A stretch of 64,000 nucleotides of DNA from Streptomyces marianii (GTDB lineage Bacteria > Actinomycetota > Actinomycetes > Streptomycetales > Streptomycetaceae). Below, piece by piece: positions 1-8,674 of the stretch. The stretch is taken from the NCBI RefSeq assembly GCF_005795905.1, contig NZ_VAWE01000001.1, positions 2,328,501 to 2,392,500 on the forward strand, read 5' to 3'. Every line of letters starts with the position of its first letter. The stretch's first letter is position 1. The notes below the pieces were generated by a model. It worked only from the letters and a program-made list of their open reading frames with translations. It was not told where the DNA came from and ran no database searches. The position numbers were made by a program, and so were the translations under genes.

Positions 1-688
1 AGCCGATCCAGTCCGCGCGCCCGACCACCCGGTCGACGGGCACCGCGCCCCCGCCGGGTTCGCCCAAGTGGTCGCGGGAATCACGCGACTTGCTGCGGTG
101 GTCGCCCATGACCCACAGGGTGCCCCGCGGCACGACGATGTCGAAGGGCACATGGGACGGGGCGTCACCGGCGTACAGATAGCTCTCGTCGACCGGTACG
201 CCGTTCACCTGGAGCCTTCCCCTCTTGTCGCAGCAGACCACGCGGTCGCCGCCCACGCCCACCACACGTTTGACGAAATCGGTGTCGGACGGTTCCGCGA
301 GCCCGAGGGAGGCGAGCCCCTCCCGGGCGGCCGCACTGACCGGGTTCTCCTCCACGCCCTCCGGCACGAAGGATCCGGTGCCGTCGAACACGATCACGTC
401 GCCGCGCCGCGGCTCGGACCCGAAACGGTACGCGAGCTTGTTCACCAGCACGCGGTCGCCGACCTTGAGGGCCGGCTGCATGGAGGTGCTGGGGATCAGG
501 AACGGCTGCATCACGAAGTGGCTGAGGAGCAGCAGGAACACGGCGCAGACGCCGCCCAGCGCGCCGGCTCGCCGCCAGGGCAACCGCCGGTGAACGCGCA
601 CGGAGCGCGACCCCTCTCCGGTGCCGGACCCATCGGTCTCGGGGGCGGAAGAGCGGTCGCGCTCCGTGTGCAGTGCTTCGGTGTCCAT
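1..688 (-). CDS. lepB: Signal peptidase I (C-terminus outside window)
   Basis: Type I signal peptidase, which cleaves signal peptides from exported proteins on the outer face of the membrane. About 229 N-terminal residues are visible; the gene runs off the left edge. A Ser/Thr/Arg-rich cytoplasmic head is followed by one membrane segment (about residues 38-60). Next comes the catalytic Ser box PSTSMQPAL, the lysine box FVKRVVG and the conserved box MGDHRSKSRDSR. The ATG at 688 is the first start that gives a short cytoplasmic head. It lies upstream of rplS. Streptomyces carry several tandem sip genes here, so this may be sipW, but the missing C-terminus prevents a subtype call. The family is certain; the paralogue is not. 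Confidence 0.93.
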   Translation of the reverse strand, partial: MDTEALHTERDRSSAPETDGSGTGEGSRSVRVHRRLPWRRAGALGGVCAVFLLLLSHFVMQPFLIPSTSMQPALKVGDRVLVNKLAYRFGSEPRRGDVIVFDGTGSFVPEGVEENPVSAAAREGLASLGLAEPSDTDFVKRVVGVGGDRVVCCDKRGRLQVNGVPVDESYLYAGDAPSHVPFDIVVPRGTLWVMGDHRSKSRDSRDHLGEPGGGAVPVDRVVGRADWIG

Positions 689-760
689 CGGGGCCAGATG
701 CTATCCGGCCGCCGTAAGAACCGTATGAGGCCTCAGCTGGGCGCGGGTGTGAGCCGTGGC

Positions 761-1111
761 TCAGTTCTCGCGCTTCTCCTTGATCTTCGCGGCCTTGCCG
801 CGCAGCTCACGCAGGTAGTAGAGCTTGGCGCGGCGGACGTCACCGCGGGTGACGAGCTCGATCTTCTCGAAGATCGGGCTGTGCACCGGGAAGGTGCGCT
901 CGACGCCGACGGAGAAGGAGACCTTGCGGACCGTGAAGGTCTCGCTGACGCCCGAACCCTGGCGGCGGATGACGACGCCCTTGAACTGCTGGATACGGGA
1001 GCGGTTGCCCTCGATGACGCGAACGTGGACGTTCACGGTGTCACCGGGACGGAAGGCGGGGAGGTCGGTCCGCAGCGAGGCGGCATTGACGGCGTCGAGC
1101 ACGTGCGACAT
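761..1111 (-). CDS. rplS: 50S ribosomal protein L19
   Basis: L19 lies at the interface of the ribosomal subunits. The 116-residue product begins [14 protein letters not shown] and contains the diagnostic [16 protein letters not shown] and [11 protein letters not shown] blocks. It ends with a basic tail rich in Lys and Arg. I take the ATG at 1111. The frame stays open for 12 more codons upstream, but that extension is unlike any L19. It lies 132 bp downstream of trmD, in the usual bacterial order rpsP-rimM-trmD-rplS. Length and sequence are normal for the family. Confidence 0.97.
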   Translation of the reverse strand: MSHVLDAVNAASLRTDLPAFRPGDTVNVHVRVIEGNRSRIQQFKGVVIRRQGSGVSETFTVRKVSFSVGVERTFPVHSPIFEKIELVTRGDVRRAKLYYLRELRGKAAKIKEKREN

Positions 1112-1243
1112 GTTTCGTCTGCTTTCTTCGCCGATGCCACAGGTCATCGACGGTATCCGGAGTGATGTTCGAGGAGCCGCCGCGTCGGGGCGGGCGTCGT
1201 GTCCCCCTGTGGCAGGGGCGCACGCCGGACGGACGGCAGCGGC

Positions 1244-2065
1244 CTATTCTTCCACGGCCTGAGGCCTGCGCCAAAATCGCCCGTCGGGCGACGGCGCCCA
1301 GCCCAGGATGGAGAGGATCTCCCGGTCCTTCCTGTCGAACGCGGAAGGGTCGCAGCGCTCGATCAGGTCCGGCCTGTGCAGGGCGGTCCGGCGGAACGCC
1401 TCGTCCCGCCGCCAGCGGGCGATCCTGCCGTGGTGCCCGCTGAGCAGCACGTCCGGGACACCGCGGCCGCGCCAGAGCGGCGGCTTGGTGTAGACGGGCC
1501 CCTCCAGGAGGTCGGCCATGGCGCCGGGCGCGAAGGAGTCGTCGCGGTGCGACTCGGCGTTGCCGAGGACTCCGGGCAGCAGCCGTGCGACGGCCTCCGT
1601 CATGACGAGGACGGCGGCCTCTCCGCCGGCCAGCACGTAATCGCCGATGGAGATCTCGTGAACGGGTATGCGGGTCGCGTACTCGTCGATGACGCGGCGG
1701 TCGATGCCCTCGTACCGGGCCGGGGTGAAGATCAGCCACGGCCGCTCGGACAGCTCGACGGCGAGCTCCTGGGTGAACGGCCGGCCGCTGGGGGTCGGCA
1801 CCACCAGCGCCGGTGCGTGGGCGCCCGCCTCGTAGCCGGAGGCGAGGACCTCGTCCAGCGCGTCGCCCCAGGGCTCGGTCTTCATGACCATGCCCGGTCC
1901 GCCGCCGTACGGCGTGTCGTCGACGGTGCCGTGCCGGTCGTACGTCCAGTCCCGAAGGTCGTGGACGTGGACGCCTAGCTGTCCGCGTGCCCGGGCCTTG
2001 CCGACGAGCGAGACGTTCAGCGGCTCCAGGTACTCGGGGAAGATCGTGACGACGTCGAGCCGCAT
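1244..2065 (-). CDS. trmD: tRNA (guanine-N1-)-methyltransferase TrmD
   Basis: TrmD methylates G37 of tRNAs using S-adenosylmethionine, which prevents +1 frameshifting. The 273-residue product starts [16 protein letters not shown]. It shows the SPOUT trefoil-knot motifs, including TPARYEGIDRRV and the SIGDYVLAGGEAA cofactor loop. Its ATG shares one base with the rimM stop (TGATG), so the two genes are probably translationally coupled. The C-terminal RRDEAFRRTALHRPDLIERC helix region typical of TrmD is present. Length is normal. Confidence 0.97.
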   Translation of the reverse strand: MRLDVVTIFPEYLEPLNVSLVGKARARGQLGVHVHDLRDWTYDRHGTVDDTPYGGGPGMVMKTEPWGDALDEVLASGYEAGAHAPALVVPTPSGRPFTQELAVELSERPWLIFTPARYEGIDRRVIDEYATRIPVHEISIGDYVLAGGEAAVLVMTEAVARLLPGVLGNAESHRDDSFAPGAMADLLEGPVYTKPPLWRGRGVPDVLLSGHHGRIARWRRDEAFRRTALHRPDLIERCDPSAFDRKDREILSILGWAPSPDGRFWRRPQAVEE

Positions 2066-2622
2066 CAGGACCCGTCCTCGGTGTCCGCGTCCCGCTGCGA
2101 GGCGATCTCCGCGCGGTCGTCGACGAGGCCGGGGGGCGGGTCGATGACGGCCCGCTGTCCGGCGAGGTCGATCTCGGTGACGATCTCCTCGACGAACGGG
2201 ATCATGACCTCGCTGCCGTCGGGCCGCTCGACGATGAGGAGGTCCTGCGACGGCAGATGGGAGATCTCCGTGATCCGGCCGATCTCCGTGCCGTCCGCGA
2301 GCACCACGTCCAGGTCCATGAGCTGGTGGTCGTAGTACTCGTCGGGCTCCTCCGGCACCGCGTCCGGATCGACCTCGGCGATCAGCAGGATGTTGCGCAG
2401 CGCCTCGGCACCGTTGCGGTCTCGGACGCCCTCGAAGCGCAGCAGCAACCGGCCGCTGTGCACCCGGCCCGTCTCGATGGTCAGCGGGCCCGCGGAGGCC
2501 GGTTCGGTGGCCAGTACGGCTCCGGGGGCGAGCCGCAGTTCCGGCTCGTCCGTACGTACCTCGACGGTGACCTCGCCCTTGATGCCGTGGGCGCGGCCGA
2601 TCCGTGCGACTACCAACTGCAC
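2065..2622 (-). CDS. rimM: 16S rRNA-processing protein RimM
   Basis: RimM is an assembly factor for the 30S head that binds ribosomal protein S19. The N-terminal RimM domain begins [18 protein letters not shown], and the PRC-barrel follows with the [11 protein letters not shown] block. I chose the GTG at 2622 over a TTG two codons upstream because AGGAG lies 8 nt before the GTG but only 2 nt before the TTG. This gives 185 residues. The last residues are an acidic tail (RDADTEDGS). The gene lies between khpA and trmD. Confidence 0.95.
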   Translation of the reverse strand: MQLVVARIGRAHGIKGEVTVEVRTDEPELRLAPGAVLATEPASAGPLTIETGRVHSGRLLLRFEGVRDRNGAEALRNILLIAEVDPDAVPEEPDEYYDHQLMDLDVVLADGTEIGRITEISHLPSQDLLIVERPDGSEVMIPFVEEIVTEIDLAGQRAVIDPPPGLVDDRAEIASQRDADTEDGS

Positions 2623-2700
2623 GCTCAAAGCTCCTGTCGTACGACGACGGGCCGGGGCGGGCCGACAGGCCCTCCCCGGCCCGCGCCGGTGATCAACTGC

Positions 2701-2940
2701 TCAGCGGACCTGGTCCACGTCGACGAGGTCGACACGGATACCACGGCCGCCGATGGCGCCCACGACGGTGCGCAGGGCGCGCGCGGTGCGGCCGTTGCGG
2801 CCGATCACCTTACCGAGATCGTCGGGGTGGACCCGGACCTCGAGCACCCGGCCGCGACGCAGATTGCGTGAGGCGACCTGCACGTCCTCGGGGTTGTCGA
2901 CGATGCCCTTCACGAGGTGCTCGAGAGCCTCCTCGAGCAT
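2701..2940 (-). CDS. khpA: KH-domain RNA-binding protein (KhpA-type)
   Basis: A 79-residue protein that is almost entirely one KH domain. The signature loop GKVIGRNGRTARALRT (GxxG within VIGRNGRT) is intact. In Gram-positive bacteria this protein sits between rpsP and rimM and binds RNA, usually as a homodimer or with KhpB. The ATG at 2940 lies 2 bp after the rpsP stop, so rpsP and khpA are coupled. The family is clear from length, motif and position. The RNA targets here cannot be read from the sequence. Confidence 0.93.
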   Translation of the reverse strand: MLEEALEHLVKGIVDNPEDVQVASRNLRRGRVLEVRVHPDDLGKVIGRNGRTARALRTVVGAIGGRGIRVDLVDVDQVR

Positions 2941-2942
2941 GC

Positions 2943-3383
2943 TCAGGCCTCGGTGGACTCGGCGGGAGCCTCAGCCTCGTCCGCCTTCTTCTCGGTCTTC
3001 TTCGACTTCTGGGTGATGGCCTCACCCTTGCCCTCTTCGCCCTCGAGAGCCTTGGCGAACTCGTCGAAGGAGCGGCGCTTCTCCTCCTTCGTGGCCGGGG
3101 CGAGGAGCGGCTTCTCCGGGGCGGGCAGGCCCTTGTGCTTCTGCCAGTCGCCGGTGAGCTTCAGGATGGCCAGGACCGGCTCGGTCGGCTGGGCGCCGAC
3201 GGACAGCCAGTACTGGGCACGCTCCGAGTCGACCTCGATGCGCGAGGGGTTGTACGTCGGGTGGTACAGACCGATCTCCTCGATGGCCCGGCCGTCACGG
3301 CGGGTACGGGAGTCGGCGACGACGATGCGGTAGTGAGGCGAACGGATCTTGCCCAGACGCTTCAGCTTGATCTTGACTGCCAC
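2943..3383 (-). CDS. rpsP: 30S ribosomal protein S16
   Basis: S16 is an assembly protein of the 30S body. The product starts [20 protein letters not shown] and carries the conserved [17 protein letters not shown] block. It has an Actinobacteria-type C-terminal extension rich in Ala, Glu and Lys, which brings it to 146 residues against about 80-90 in E. coli. GTG at 3383 is the start, with AGGAG 11 nt upstream. The frame is open further upstream, but that part has no S16 similarity. It is the first gene of the rpsP-khpA-rimM-trmD-rplS cluster. Confidence 0.96.
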   Translation of the reverse strand: MAVKIKLKRLGKIRSPHYRIVVADSRTRRDGRAIEEIGLYHPTYNPSRIEVDSERAQYWLSVGAQPTEPVLAILKLTGDWQKHKGLPAPEKPLLAPATKEEKRRSFDEFAKALEGEEGKGEAITQKSKKTEKKADEAEAPAESTEA

Positions 3384-3616
3384 GGGAGTGGGATCTCCTG
3401 GTTTTGACGTGGTTGGGCACAACGAGATGCCGCGTGGGGTTGCGGTACCCGATGGCCCGATGGACGCGTCAGCCGGAGGAGAGAGGGGTCCTGTGCGACT
3501 GTCGAGTACAGCTAGACATTGTGCCACACGGATCCCGGCCGGCTGACCCGAGGCGGCGGGGCCCCGGACCGGGCCGGCCGGTCACTCCCGGCGCGCGGTC
3601 GTGTGCGGTGCCCAGC

Positions 3617-4210
3617 TCAGCTCGCCGCCGCCACCGGTTCGGGGATGCGGAACGGCTTGCCGCAGCCGCCGCAGACGATCGGGGCCTGGGCGAGGACCGA
3701 GGGGACGACCCGGACGTTTCTCCCGCAGTCGCAGACCGCCTTGACCCGGACGCCGCCCCCGGACGAGCCGTGGCGGGCCGCCGGGCCGCGGAAGGTCCGC
3801 TTGGTGTCGGATGCCGTGGCGACCGTGTGCGCGGCGAGAGCGCGCTGCAGCCGCTCGATGGTCGGCCGGTACCTCCGCTTCGCCTCGGGGGTGAGGACTA
3901 CCAGCGAGAAGCCGCTGCTGGGGTGCGGCTCCTCCGGGTGGTCCAGGCCCATCTCCTCGGCGATCGCCAGGAACCGGCGGTTGTGGTAGCGGCCGGCGCG
4001 CGAGGTGTCGCGGACACCCCGGGCGGCGGCAATGCCGTGGACTGCCTCGTGGAGCAGTCGCTCGAAGGAGAGCTCGTGCCCGCAGGCCGACGACGACTCT
4101 CCGATCAGTGACTCTGGCGCGGCAAGATCGGGCAGCTCGGGGTGGTGCCGCTGAATGTCGGCCCACGCCTGTGCCAGCTCTGCGGCGAGAACAGGTGGTG
4201 TCGTGCTCAC
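3617..4210 (-). CDS. SprT-like zinc metalloprotease-family protein
   Basis: A 197-residue protein with the zinc-protease motif LLHEAVHGIAAARG (HExxH) about one third in. A possible third ligand lies in GRYHNRRFLAIAEEMG. A C-terminal zinc ribbon follows (CDCGRNVRVV and CGGCGKPF). This layout fits SprT-like proteins, and it contains the common Streptomyces block RYHNRRF. The substrate is unknown. The GTG at 4210 is my best start: similarity-like sequence begins there, but no strong ribosome site is visible. An in-frame ATG at 4246 is an alternative. Protease activity is inferred. Confidence 0.8.
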   Translation of the reverse strand: MSTTPPVLAAELAQAWADIQRHHPELPDLAAPESLIGESSSACGHELSFERLLHEAVHGIAAARGVRDTSRAGRYHNRRFLAIAEEMGLDHPEEPHPSSGFSLVVLTPEAKRRYRPTIERLQRALAAHTVATASDTKRTFRGPAARHGSSGGGVRVKAVCDCGRNVRVVPSVLAQAPIVCGGCGKPFRIPEPVAAAS

Positions 4211-5100
4211 GTCGTGACAACGAGCCGGACACCCCGCGGGTTCCATTCCGGGGCACATCCCAAATAAATTGCACGTACCCGTCAGTTGCCGTTGATGCGT
4301 CCTGACGAGGGCGGGTGCGCCGATCTGCGGAGAAGCCTCGCAGCTCACAACAAGCTGGTACGTAGTCACGCGTCCATGCGGCAGTGCCGACACCGGGCGA
4401 GCCGATGCGCGGTCCCGCGCCGCGCTCCGGGACGGTACGCCGGAGCGGGAGCACCCGGAGGGGCGCGGTGCCGCCCGAGGGCGCCTTGCAGGCCTCCGCA
4501 CGGTCCGCGGCGTTCCCGGCGGGCTCGGACACCGGACCCCTTCAGCAGGCGCGTCCGACGAAGGCGAGCCTACCGGGAGCAGCTTCGGCCCCGGGCACCG
4601 ACCCGCCCCGGCAGGCCGGTACCGCACGGACACCGGCCGGTCCGCGGGTGCAGCCCTGCCGCCCGCGTCGGTACGACTGCGGGACGAAGACGGCGAGTAC
4701 GCACTGGACGGCCGCCTTGGTCCGGGCGTCCGGCTCCCGCTGCGTCCGCTCCCGGAGCCCGCGGCCGCGGGGGCGGATCACCGTCTGCCGCGCACGGGCC
4801 GTTGTCCGCGGCCTCGGCCTTGCGGGTCGGGTCCCTCGAACCGGCCGGGGAAGTCCTCGGGCCGCGGTGACAGGACGGGCGTGTTCTGCCATGGCGGGAA
4901 TCACAGGGGCGCTGCACTCTGGATGCGGAACGGTTCCGGGCGCGGGGGCGCACGACCGGGGCGTCCGAGACATTGCGGTGCGACCTCTGGACGTACCGAG
5001 CGAAGCGCAGTTCCCTGGCATACGGGGGGCGCGAGCGATACGACACGGGGGCTGTCCAGCAGGGCAAGGCTGACCTCTCGGCGGATTGGGGCGCTTTTCG
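4211..5100. other. Intergenic stretch without a recognisable gene
   Basis: About 890 bp between the divergent SprT-like and methyltransferase genes. Several open frames cross it on both strands, but none has a recognisable domain, a good ribosome site or a convincing start. The first 150 bases, around 4250-4400, are less GC-rich and could hold promoters for the SprT-like gene. The rest is Arg/Pro/Ala-coding noise in every frame. A decayed gene cannot be excluded. Confidence 0.5.
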
Positions 5101-5958
5101 ATGACACCTACGCTCGTCCCGCACCACCCCCGAACGTCCTCAGCGCTCCCGGCGGAAGCCGGGGCGCGCGCCCGTGACTGGGCCGAGATCCAGGAACGGA
5201 TGCTGGTGCCGCTCTACGAGGCGGTGTACGAGCACCTGGAGGTCGGGGCCGGCACCCGTGTACTGGGCCTCGGCTGCGGCTCGGGCCTGGCCCTCCTGAT
5301 GGCATCGACGCGCGGCGCGAGCGTCACCGGAGTCGACACGGACCGGGCGAGGATGGCGCTGGCGCGCGAGCGGCTCGCTCCCGAGCCGGAGCGCGGCGGG
5401 TCCGGCGAGGCACCCGGGGCACGGCTGGTCGAGGGCGGACCGGAGGAGGCCGCCGATCCCCGGGGCCCCCGGTTCAACATGATCACGGTTTTTCAGCCGA
5501 TCGGATGTACGGCCGGCGACTCCGACGGTTTGGTCCCGGCACTGGAGGCAGCAGTTCCGCTCGCTGATCACGGCAGCCCCGTGGTGCTGGCGGGCTGGGG
5601 CCCGCCCGAGCGGTGCGCCACCTCGGCGGTACTGCGGGTGGCGAGCAGGCTCACCGAGCGGCTGCGTGCGGACGGCGGCTGGCGGCAGACACTCCGGGAC
5701 GATCTGGAGGACGTGGCGACCAGGGCGGGGATACGCCCGGACGGCTCGGGCCGGGTGTCGTGCCCCTTCGGCTACGCGGACCTGGACAGCGCCGTGCGCG
5801 GCCTGATGTCGACCGGCCTGTTCGACGCGGCGGTAAGGGCGACGGACCCGGCGCAGGTGGAGAAGGAGGTCGAGGAGGCGCTCCATCCGCATGTGCGGGC
5901 CGACGGGACGGTGTGGATGCCGAACGTCTTCCGATACCTGATAGCCCGTACACCGTGA
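5101..5958 (+). CDS. SAM-dependent methyltransferase family protein
   Basis: A class I methyltransferase fold of 285 residues. Motif I, VLGLGCGSGLALLMAS, binds the S-adenosyl group. The acidic residue after strand two is in VTGVDTDRARMALARERL. I take the ATG at 5101. A TTG five codons upstream is also in frame, but neither has a good ribosome site. The C-terminus (MPNVFRYLIARTP) is intact. The acceptor substrate is unknown. It is transcribed toward the FtsH-like gene and the 89-bp repeats. Family confident, function open. Confidence 0.85.
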   Translation: MTPTLVPHHPRTSSALPAEAGARARDWAEIQERMLVPLYEAVYEHLEVGAGTRVLGLGCGSGLALLMASTRGASVTGVDTDRARMALARERLAPEPERGGSGEAPGARLVEGGPEEAADPRGPRFNMITVFQPIGCTAGDSDGLVPALEAAVPLADHGSPVVLAGWGPPERCATSAVLRVASRLTERLRADGGWRQTLRDDLEDVATRAGIRPDGSGRVSCPFGYADLDSAVRGLMSTGLFDAAVRATDPAQVEKEVEEALHPHVRADGTVWMPNVFRYLIARTP

Positions 5959-6000
5959 GGTGAGGGACCGGCGGCACCGGGGCTCAGCGGGGCACCCTGG

Positions 6001-6267
6001 CTCGTGCCCTGCGTAACACCGGCGGCGGGTCCGGCCCGGAGTCCGGCGCCGGAGGCCGCGGGCCGCCTGCGCGTGGGCGTGCGGGGCGTCTCGTGCCCTG
6101 AGTAACACCGGCGCCGGGTCCGGCCCGGAGTCCGGCGCCGAAGGCCGCGGGCCGCCTGCGCGTGGGCGTGCGGGGCGTCTCGTGCCCTGAGTAACACCGG
6201 CGCCGGGTCCGGCCCGGAGTCCGGCGCCGAAGGCCGCGGGCCGCCTGCGCGTGGGCGTGCGGGGCGT
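6001..6267. repeat. Three tandem 89-bp repeats, each with a dyad
   Basis: Three head-to-tail copies at 6001-6089, 6090-6178 and 6179-6267. Copies two and three are identical; copy one differs at a few bases. Each unit begins CTCGTGCCCTG and contains a near-palindrome of about 30 bases with GGCGCCGG and CCGGCGCC arms around a GTCCGG core. The period is not a multiple of three, so open frames through it are an artefact. It lies between two convergent genes, so it could work as a terminator or topological boundary. Confidence 0.9.
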
Positions 6268-6303
6268 GCGTCCCGGGACCGCGTCCTCCGCGGCGCGATC
6301 CTG

Positions 6304-6333
6304 CCGCACCCGCACCCGCACCCGCACCCGCAC
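6304..6333. repeat. CCGCAC hexamer repeat, five copies
   Basis: Five perfect CCGCAC units in tandem, 37 bp after the 89-bp repeats and still inside the convergent intergenic region. No coding role is visible. It is a simple-sequence tract that could vary in length between strains. Confidence 0.9.
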
Positions 6334-6547
6334 CGGTGACAAACCGGATCCAGCGCTCCGCCGGGTGAACGCCGGCGGCGTCACGAGCCGTGCAGCGTCG
6401 GCCGACGCTGCCACCGAGGCGGCCGGTCGGGCCATTGCGGCCACCGGCAGGAGGCGGTCCCCGGCCGCACCTGCTGCGAGGACCACCGGAACCCGAGCGC
6501 CCGGAGCCCCGGCGGGACCCGGGCGCTTCCGCTCGCGCCCCGGCGGC

Positions 6548-8467
6548 TCAGTGGCCGTTCGCGTCCTTCTTGAGCCGGGGGATGCCGGCGGCCCGGTACG
6601 CCTCCTCCTCGTCCAGCGTCTCGCTGGCGAGCAGTGCCTCGGCCAGCGCGTCCAGCCGGTCGCTGTTCTCGCGGAGCTGCCGGCAGGCGCTCTCGTAGCA
6701 CTCCTCGGCGATCCGGCGCATCTCGTGGTCGACCGCGTCCAGCGTCGCCGGGGCGGCGGTGAGCCCGTACGGCTCCTGCCCGTCTCCCGACACGGCGGTG
6801 AAGCGTCCCACGCGCTCGCTCATCCCCCAGCGTCCGACCATGCCCCTGACCAGCCGGGTGACCTGCTCCAGGTCGTTCTCCGACCCGGTGGTGATGATCC
6901 CGAAGACGACGTGCTCCGCCGCCATGCCGCCGAGCGCCCCGATGATCCTTCCCCGCAGGTACTCCTCGGTGTACGCGTACTTGTCGGCGTCCGGGGTGGA
7001 GAGCGTGACGCCCAGCGCCCGGCCGCGCGGGACGATCGTGACCTTGCGTACGGGGTCGGCGCCCGGCTGGAGCATGCCGAGCAGGGCGTGACCGCTCTCG
7101 TGGTACGCCGTCCTGCGGCGCTCGCCCTCGGGCATCACGAGCGCGCGCTCCGCGCCGAGCTGGACCTTCTCCAGCGCGTCGGAGAGGTCGCGCTGGGTCA
7201 CCTGGCCCTGCCGCCGCTTGACCGCGAGCAGCGCGGCCTCGTTGGCGAGATTGGCCAGTTCGGCACCGGTCATGCCCGGTGTCGTACGGGCCACCTGGAC
7301 CAGGTCGACGCTCGGTGCGAGCGGGATGTCCCGGGTGTGGATCCTGAGGATCGCCTCCCGGCCCGCCCGGTCGGGCGGGCTGACGTGCACGATCCGGTCG
7401 AAGCGACCGGGCCGGGTGAGGGCCGGGTCGAGGACGTCGGCACGGTTGGTGGCGGCGATGACCACGACGCCCTCGGAGCCGGTGAAGCCGTCCATCTCGG
7501 TCAGAATCTGGTTGAGGGTCTGCTCGCGCTCGTCGTGGCCGCCGATGCTCGCGCCGCCGCCGCGCACCCGACCGATGGTGTCGATCTCGTCGATGAAGAC
7601 GATGGCCGGGGCGACCTTGCGGGCCTCGGCGAAGAGCTCGCGAACCCGGGAGGCCCCGACGCCCACGATCATCTCGATGAACTCCGACGCGGACGCGGAG
7701 AAGAACGGCACACCGGCCTCGCCCGCCACGGCCCGCGCGAGCAGCGTCTTGCCCGTTCCCGGCGGACCGGCGAGCAGGACGCCGCCGGGCATCCGTGCCC
7801 CCATGGCCCGGTAGACCTGGGGGTTCTTGAGGAAGTCGACGACGTCGTCGAGTTCGCCCTGGACCTCGTCGATGCCCGCCACATCGGCGAAGGTGGTGCG
7901 TCTGTGGGGTTCCAGCTCCACGGGGCGGGGCGGCGCCTTGCGGCCCAGGGGGCCGCCGAGGCGTGGCCCCAGGCGTCTCGCAAGGGCGACCCAGAGCAGC
8001 ACGAGGATCACGATCGGCGCGAGGGAGAGCAGCAGGTTGGTCAGCAGGCTGCGCTGGACGACGACCGGTTCGGCCGTGACGGTCACGCCCTTCTGGCTCA
8101 GCTGCTGCCAGAGGTCGTCCTCCGCGAACTCCGGCCGCTGAGTCCGGAAGGTGGTGTAGTCGCCCCCGCCGCCGGGGATCGGCTGCCCGGTCCTCAGCTC
8201 GCCCTCGATGGTGTCGCCCTTGGCGTAGATCTTGGTGACGTTACCGGCCTCGACCTGCCTGCTGAACTCGGTGTACGAGATCGTCGGCTCGTCGCCCTTG
8301 GTGAAGTACGACAGGATCCCGTAGGCGACGAGGAAGAGGACCACGGCGGTCGCGACAAGCCCGATCCAGCCACCTGGGGGCTTCCTGCGCGGCGGCGTGG
8401 GTGGCGGTGCCCCCTCCGATCGCCAGGGCTGGTCGGTGCGATCGCGCGGGGGTACGGAATTGGCCAC
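6548..8467 (-). CDS. FtsH-family ATP-dependent zinc metalloprotease
   Basis: A membrane-anchored AAA+ protease of 639 residues. A Pro-rich cytoplasmic head precedes the first membrane segment (about 33-54). An external FtsH domain follows, then a second membrane segment (about 148-170). The ATPase has Walker [14 protein letters not shown], Walker B IVFIDEID and the second region of homology around [18 protein letters not shown]. The peptidase zinc motif is HESGH, with the Asp ligand in GSENDLEQ. The GTG at 8467 has GGAGG 7 nt upstream and is preferred to an upstream ATG. It is shorter than canonical FtsH and has HESGH in place of HEAGH, so it is probably a second Streptomyces FtsH rather than the main one. 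Confidence 0.93.
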   Translation of the reverse strand: MANSVPPRDRTDQPWRSEGAPPPTPPRRKPPGGWIGLVATAVVLFLVAYGILSYFTKGDEPTISYTEFSRQVEAGNVTKIYAKGDTIEGELRTGQPIPGGGGDYTTFRTQRPEFAEDDLWQQLSQKGVTVTAEPVVVQRSLLTNLLLSLAPIVILVLLWVALARRLGPRLGGPLGRKAPPRPVELEPHRRTTFADVAGIDEVQGELDDVVDFLKNPQVYRAMGARMPGGVLLAGPPGTGKTLLARAVAGEAGVPFFSASASEFIEMIVGVGASRVRELFAEARKVAPAIVFIDEIDTIGRVRGGGASIGGHDEREQTLNQILTEMDGFTGSEGVVVIAATNRADVLDPALTRPGRFDRIVHVSPPDRAGREAILRIHTRDIPLAPSVDLVQVARTTPGMTGAELANLANEAALLAVKRRQGQVTQRDLSDALEKVQLGAERALVMPEGERRRTAYHESGHALLGMLQPGADPVRKVTIVPRGRALGVTLSTPDADKYAYTEEYLRGRIIGALGGMAAEHVVFGIITTGSENDLEQVTRLVRGMVGRWGMSERVGRFTAVSGDGQEPYGLTAAPATLDAVDHEMRRIAEECYESACRQLRENSDRLDALAEALLASETLDEEEAYRAAGIPRLKKDANGH

Positions 8468-8587
8468 GGCCTGCCCTCCGGTCCCTCGGCTGCTCCAGAT
8501 CTCTGCCCATGACCGCACAGAACGGGCCGCGCTGCCACCCGGGGCGGAGCCCGCTCGGCACGAGCGGCCCGGCCGCCGAAGGGCCCG

Positions 8588-8637
8588 GCACGGGCGAGGG
8601 CCCCGCGATCGGGTGATCGCGGGGCCCTCGCCCGTGC
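8588..8637 (-). terminator. Strong hairpin downstream of ffh
   Basis: A 23-bp perfect stem (8588-8610 with 8615-8637) around a GGGT loop, 38 bases past the ffh stop on the minus strand. No long T-tract follows, as is usual for Streptomyces hairpin terminators. Confidence 0.85.
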
Positions 8638-8674
8638 TCGTGGCGGACTCGCCGGTCCATGGACTTCCCGGACG

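Noticed and set aside
4286..5073. Coding genes in the 4.2-5.1 kb gap
   Set aside because: Several frames overlap with no start context, domain or consistent codon-position bias.
6001..6267. CRISPR-like array
   Set aside because: The repeats are contiguous with no unique spacers, and no cas genes are present.
5140..6486. A 448-codon minus-strand frame through the 89-bp repeats
   Set aside because: Arg/Ala/Pro repeats result from the tandem DNA; it also overlaps the methyltransferase gene.
6251..8512. A 753-codon open frame antisense to the FtsH gene
   Set aside because: Composition and lack of motifs mark it as a shadow of the protease gene.
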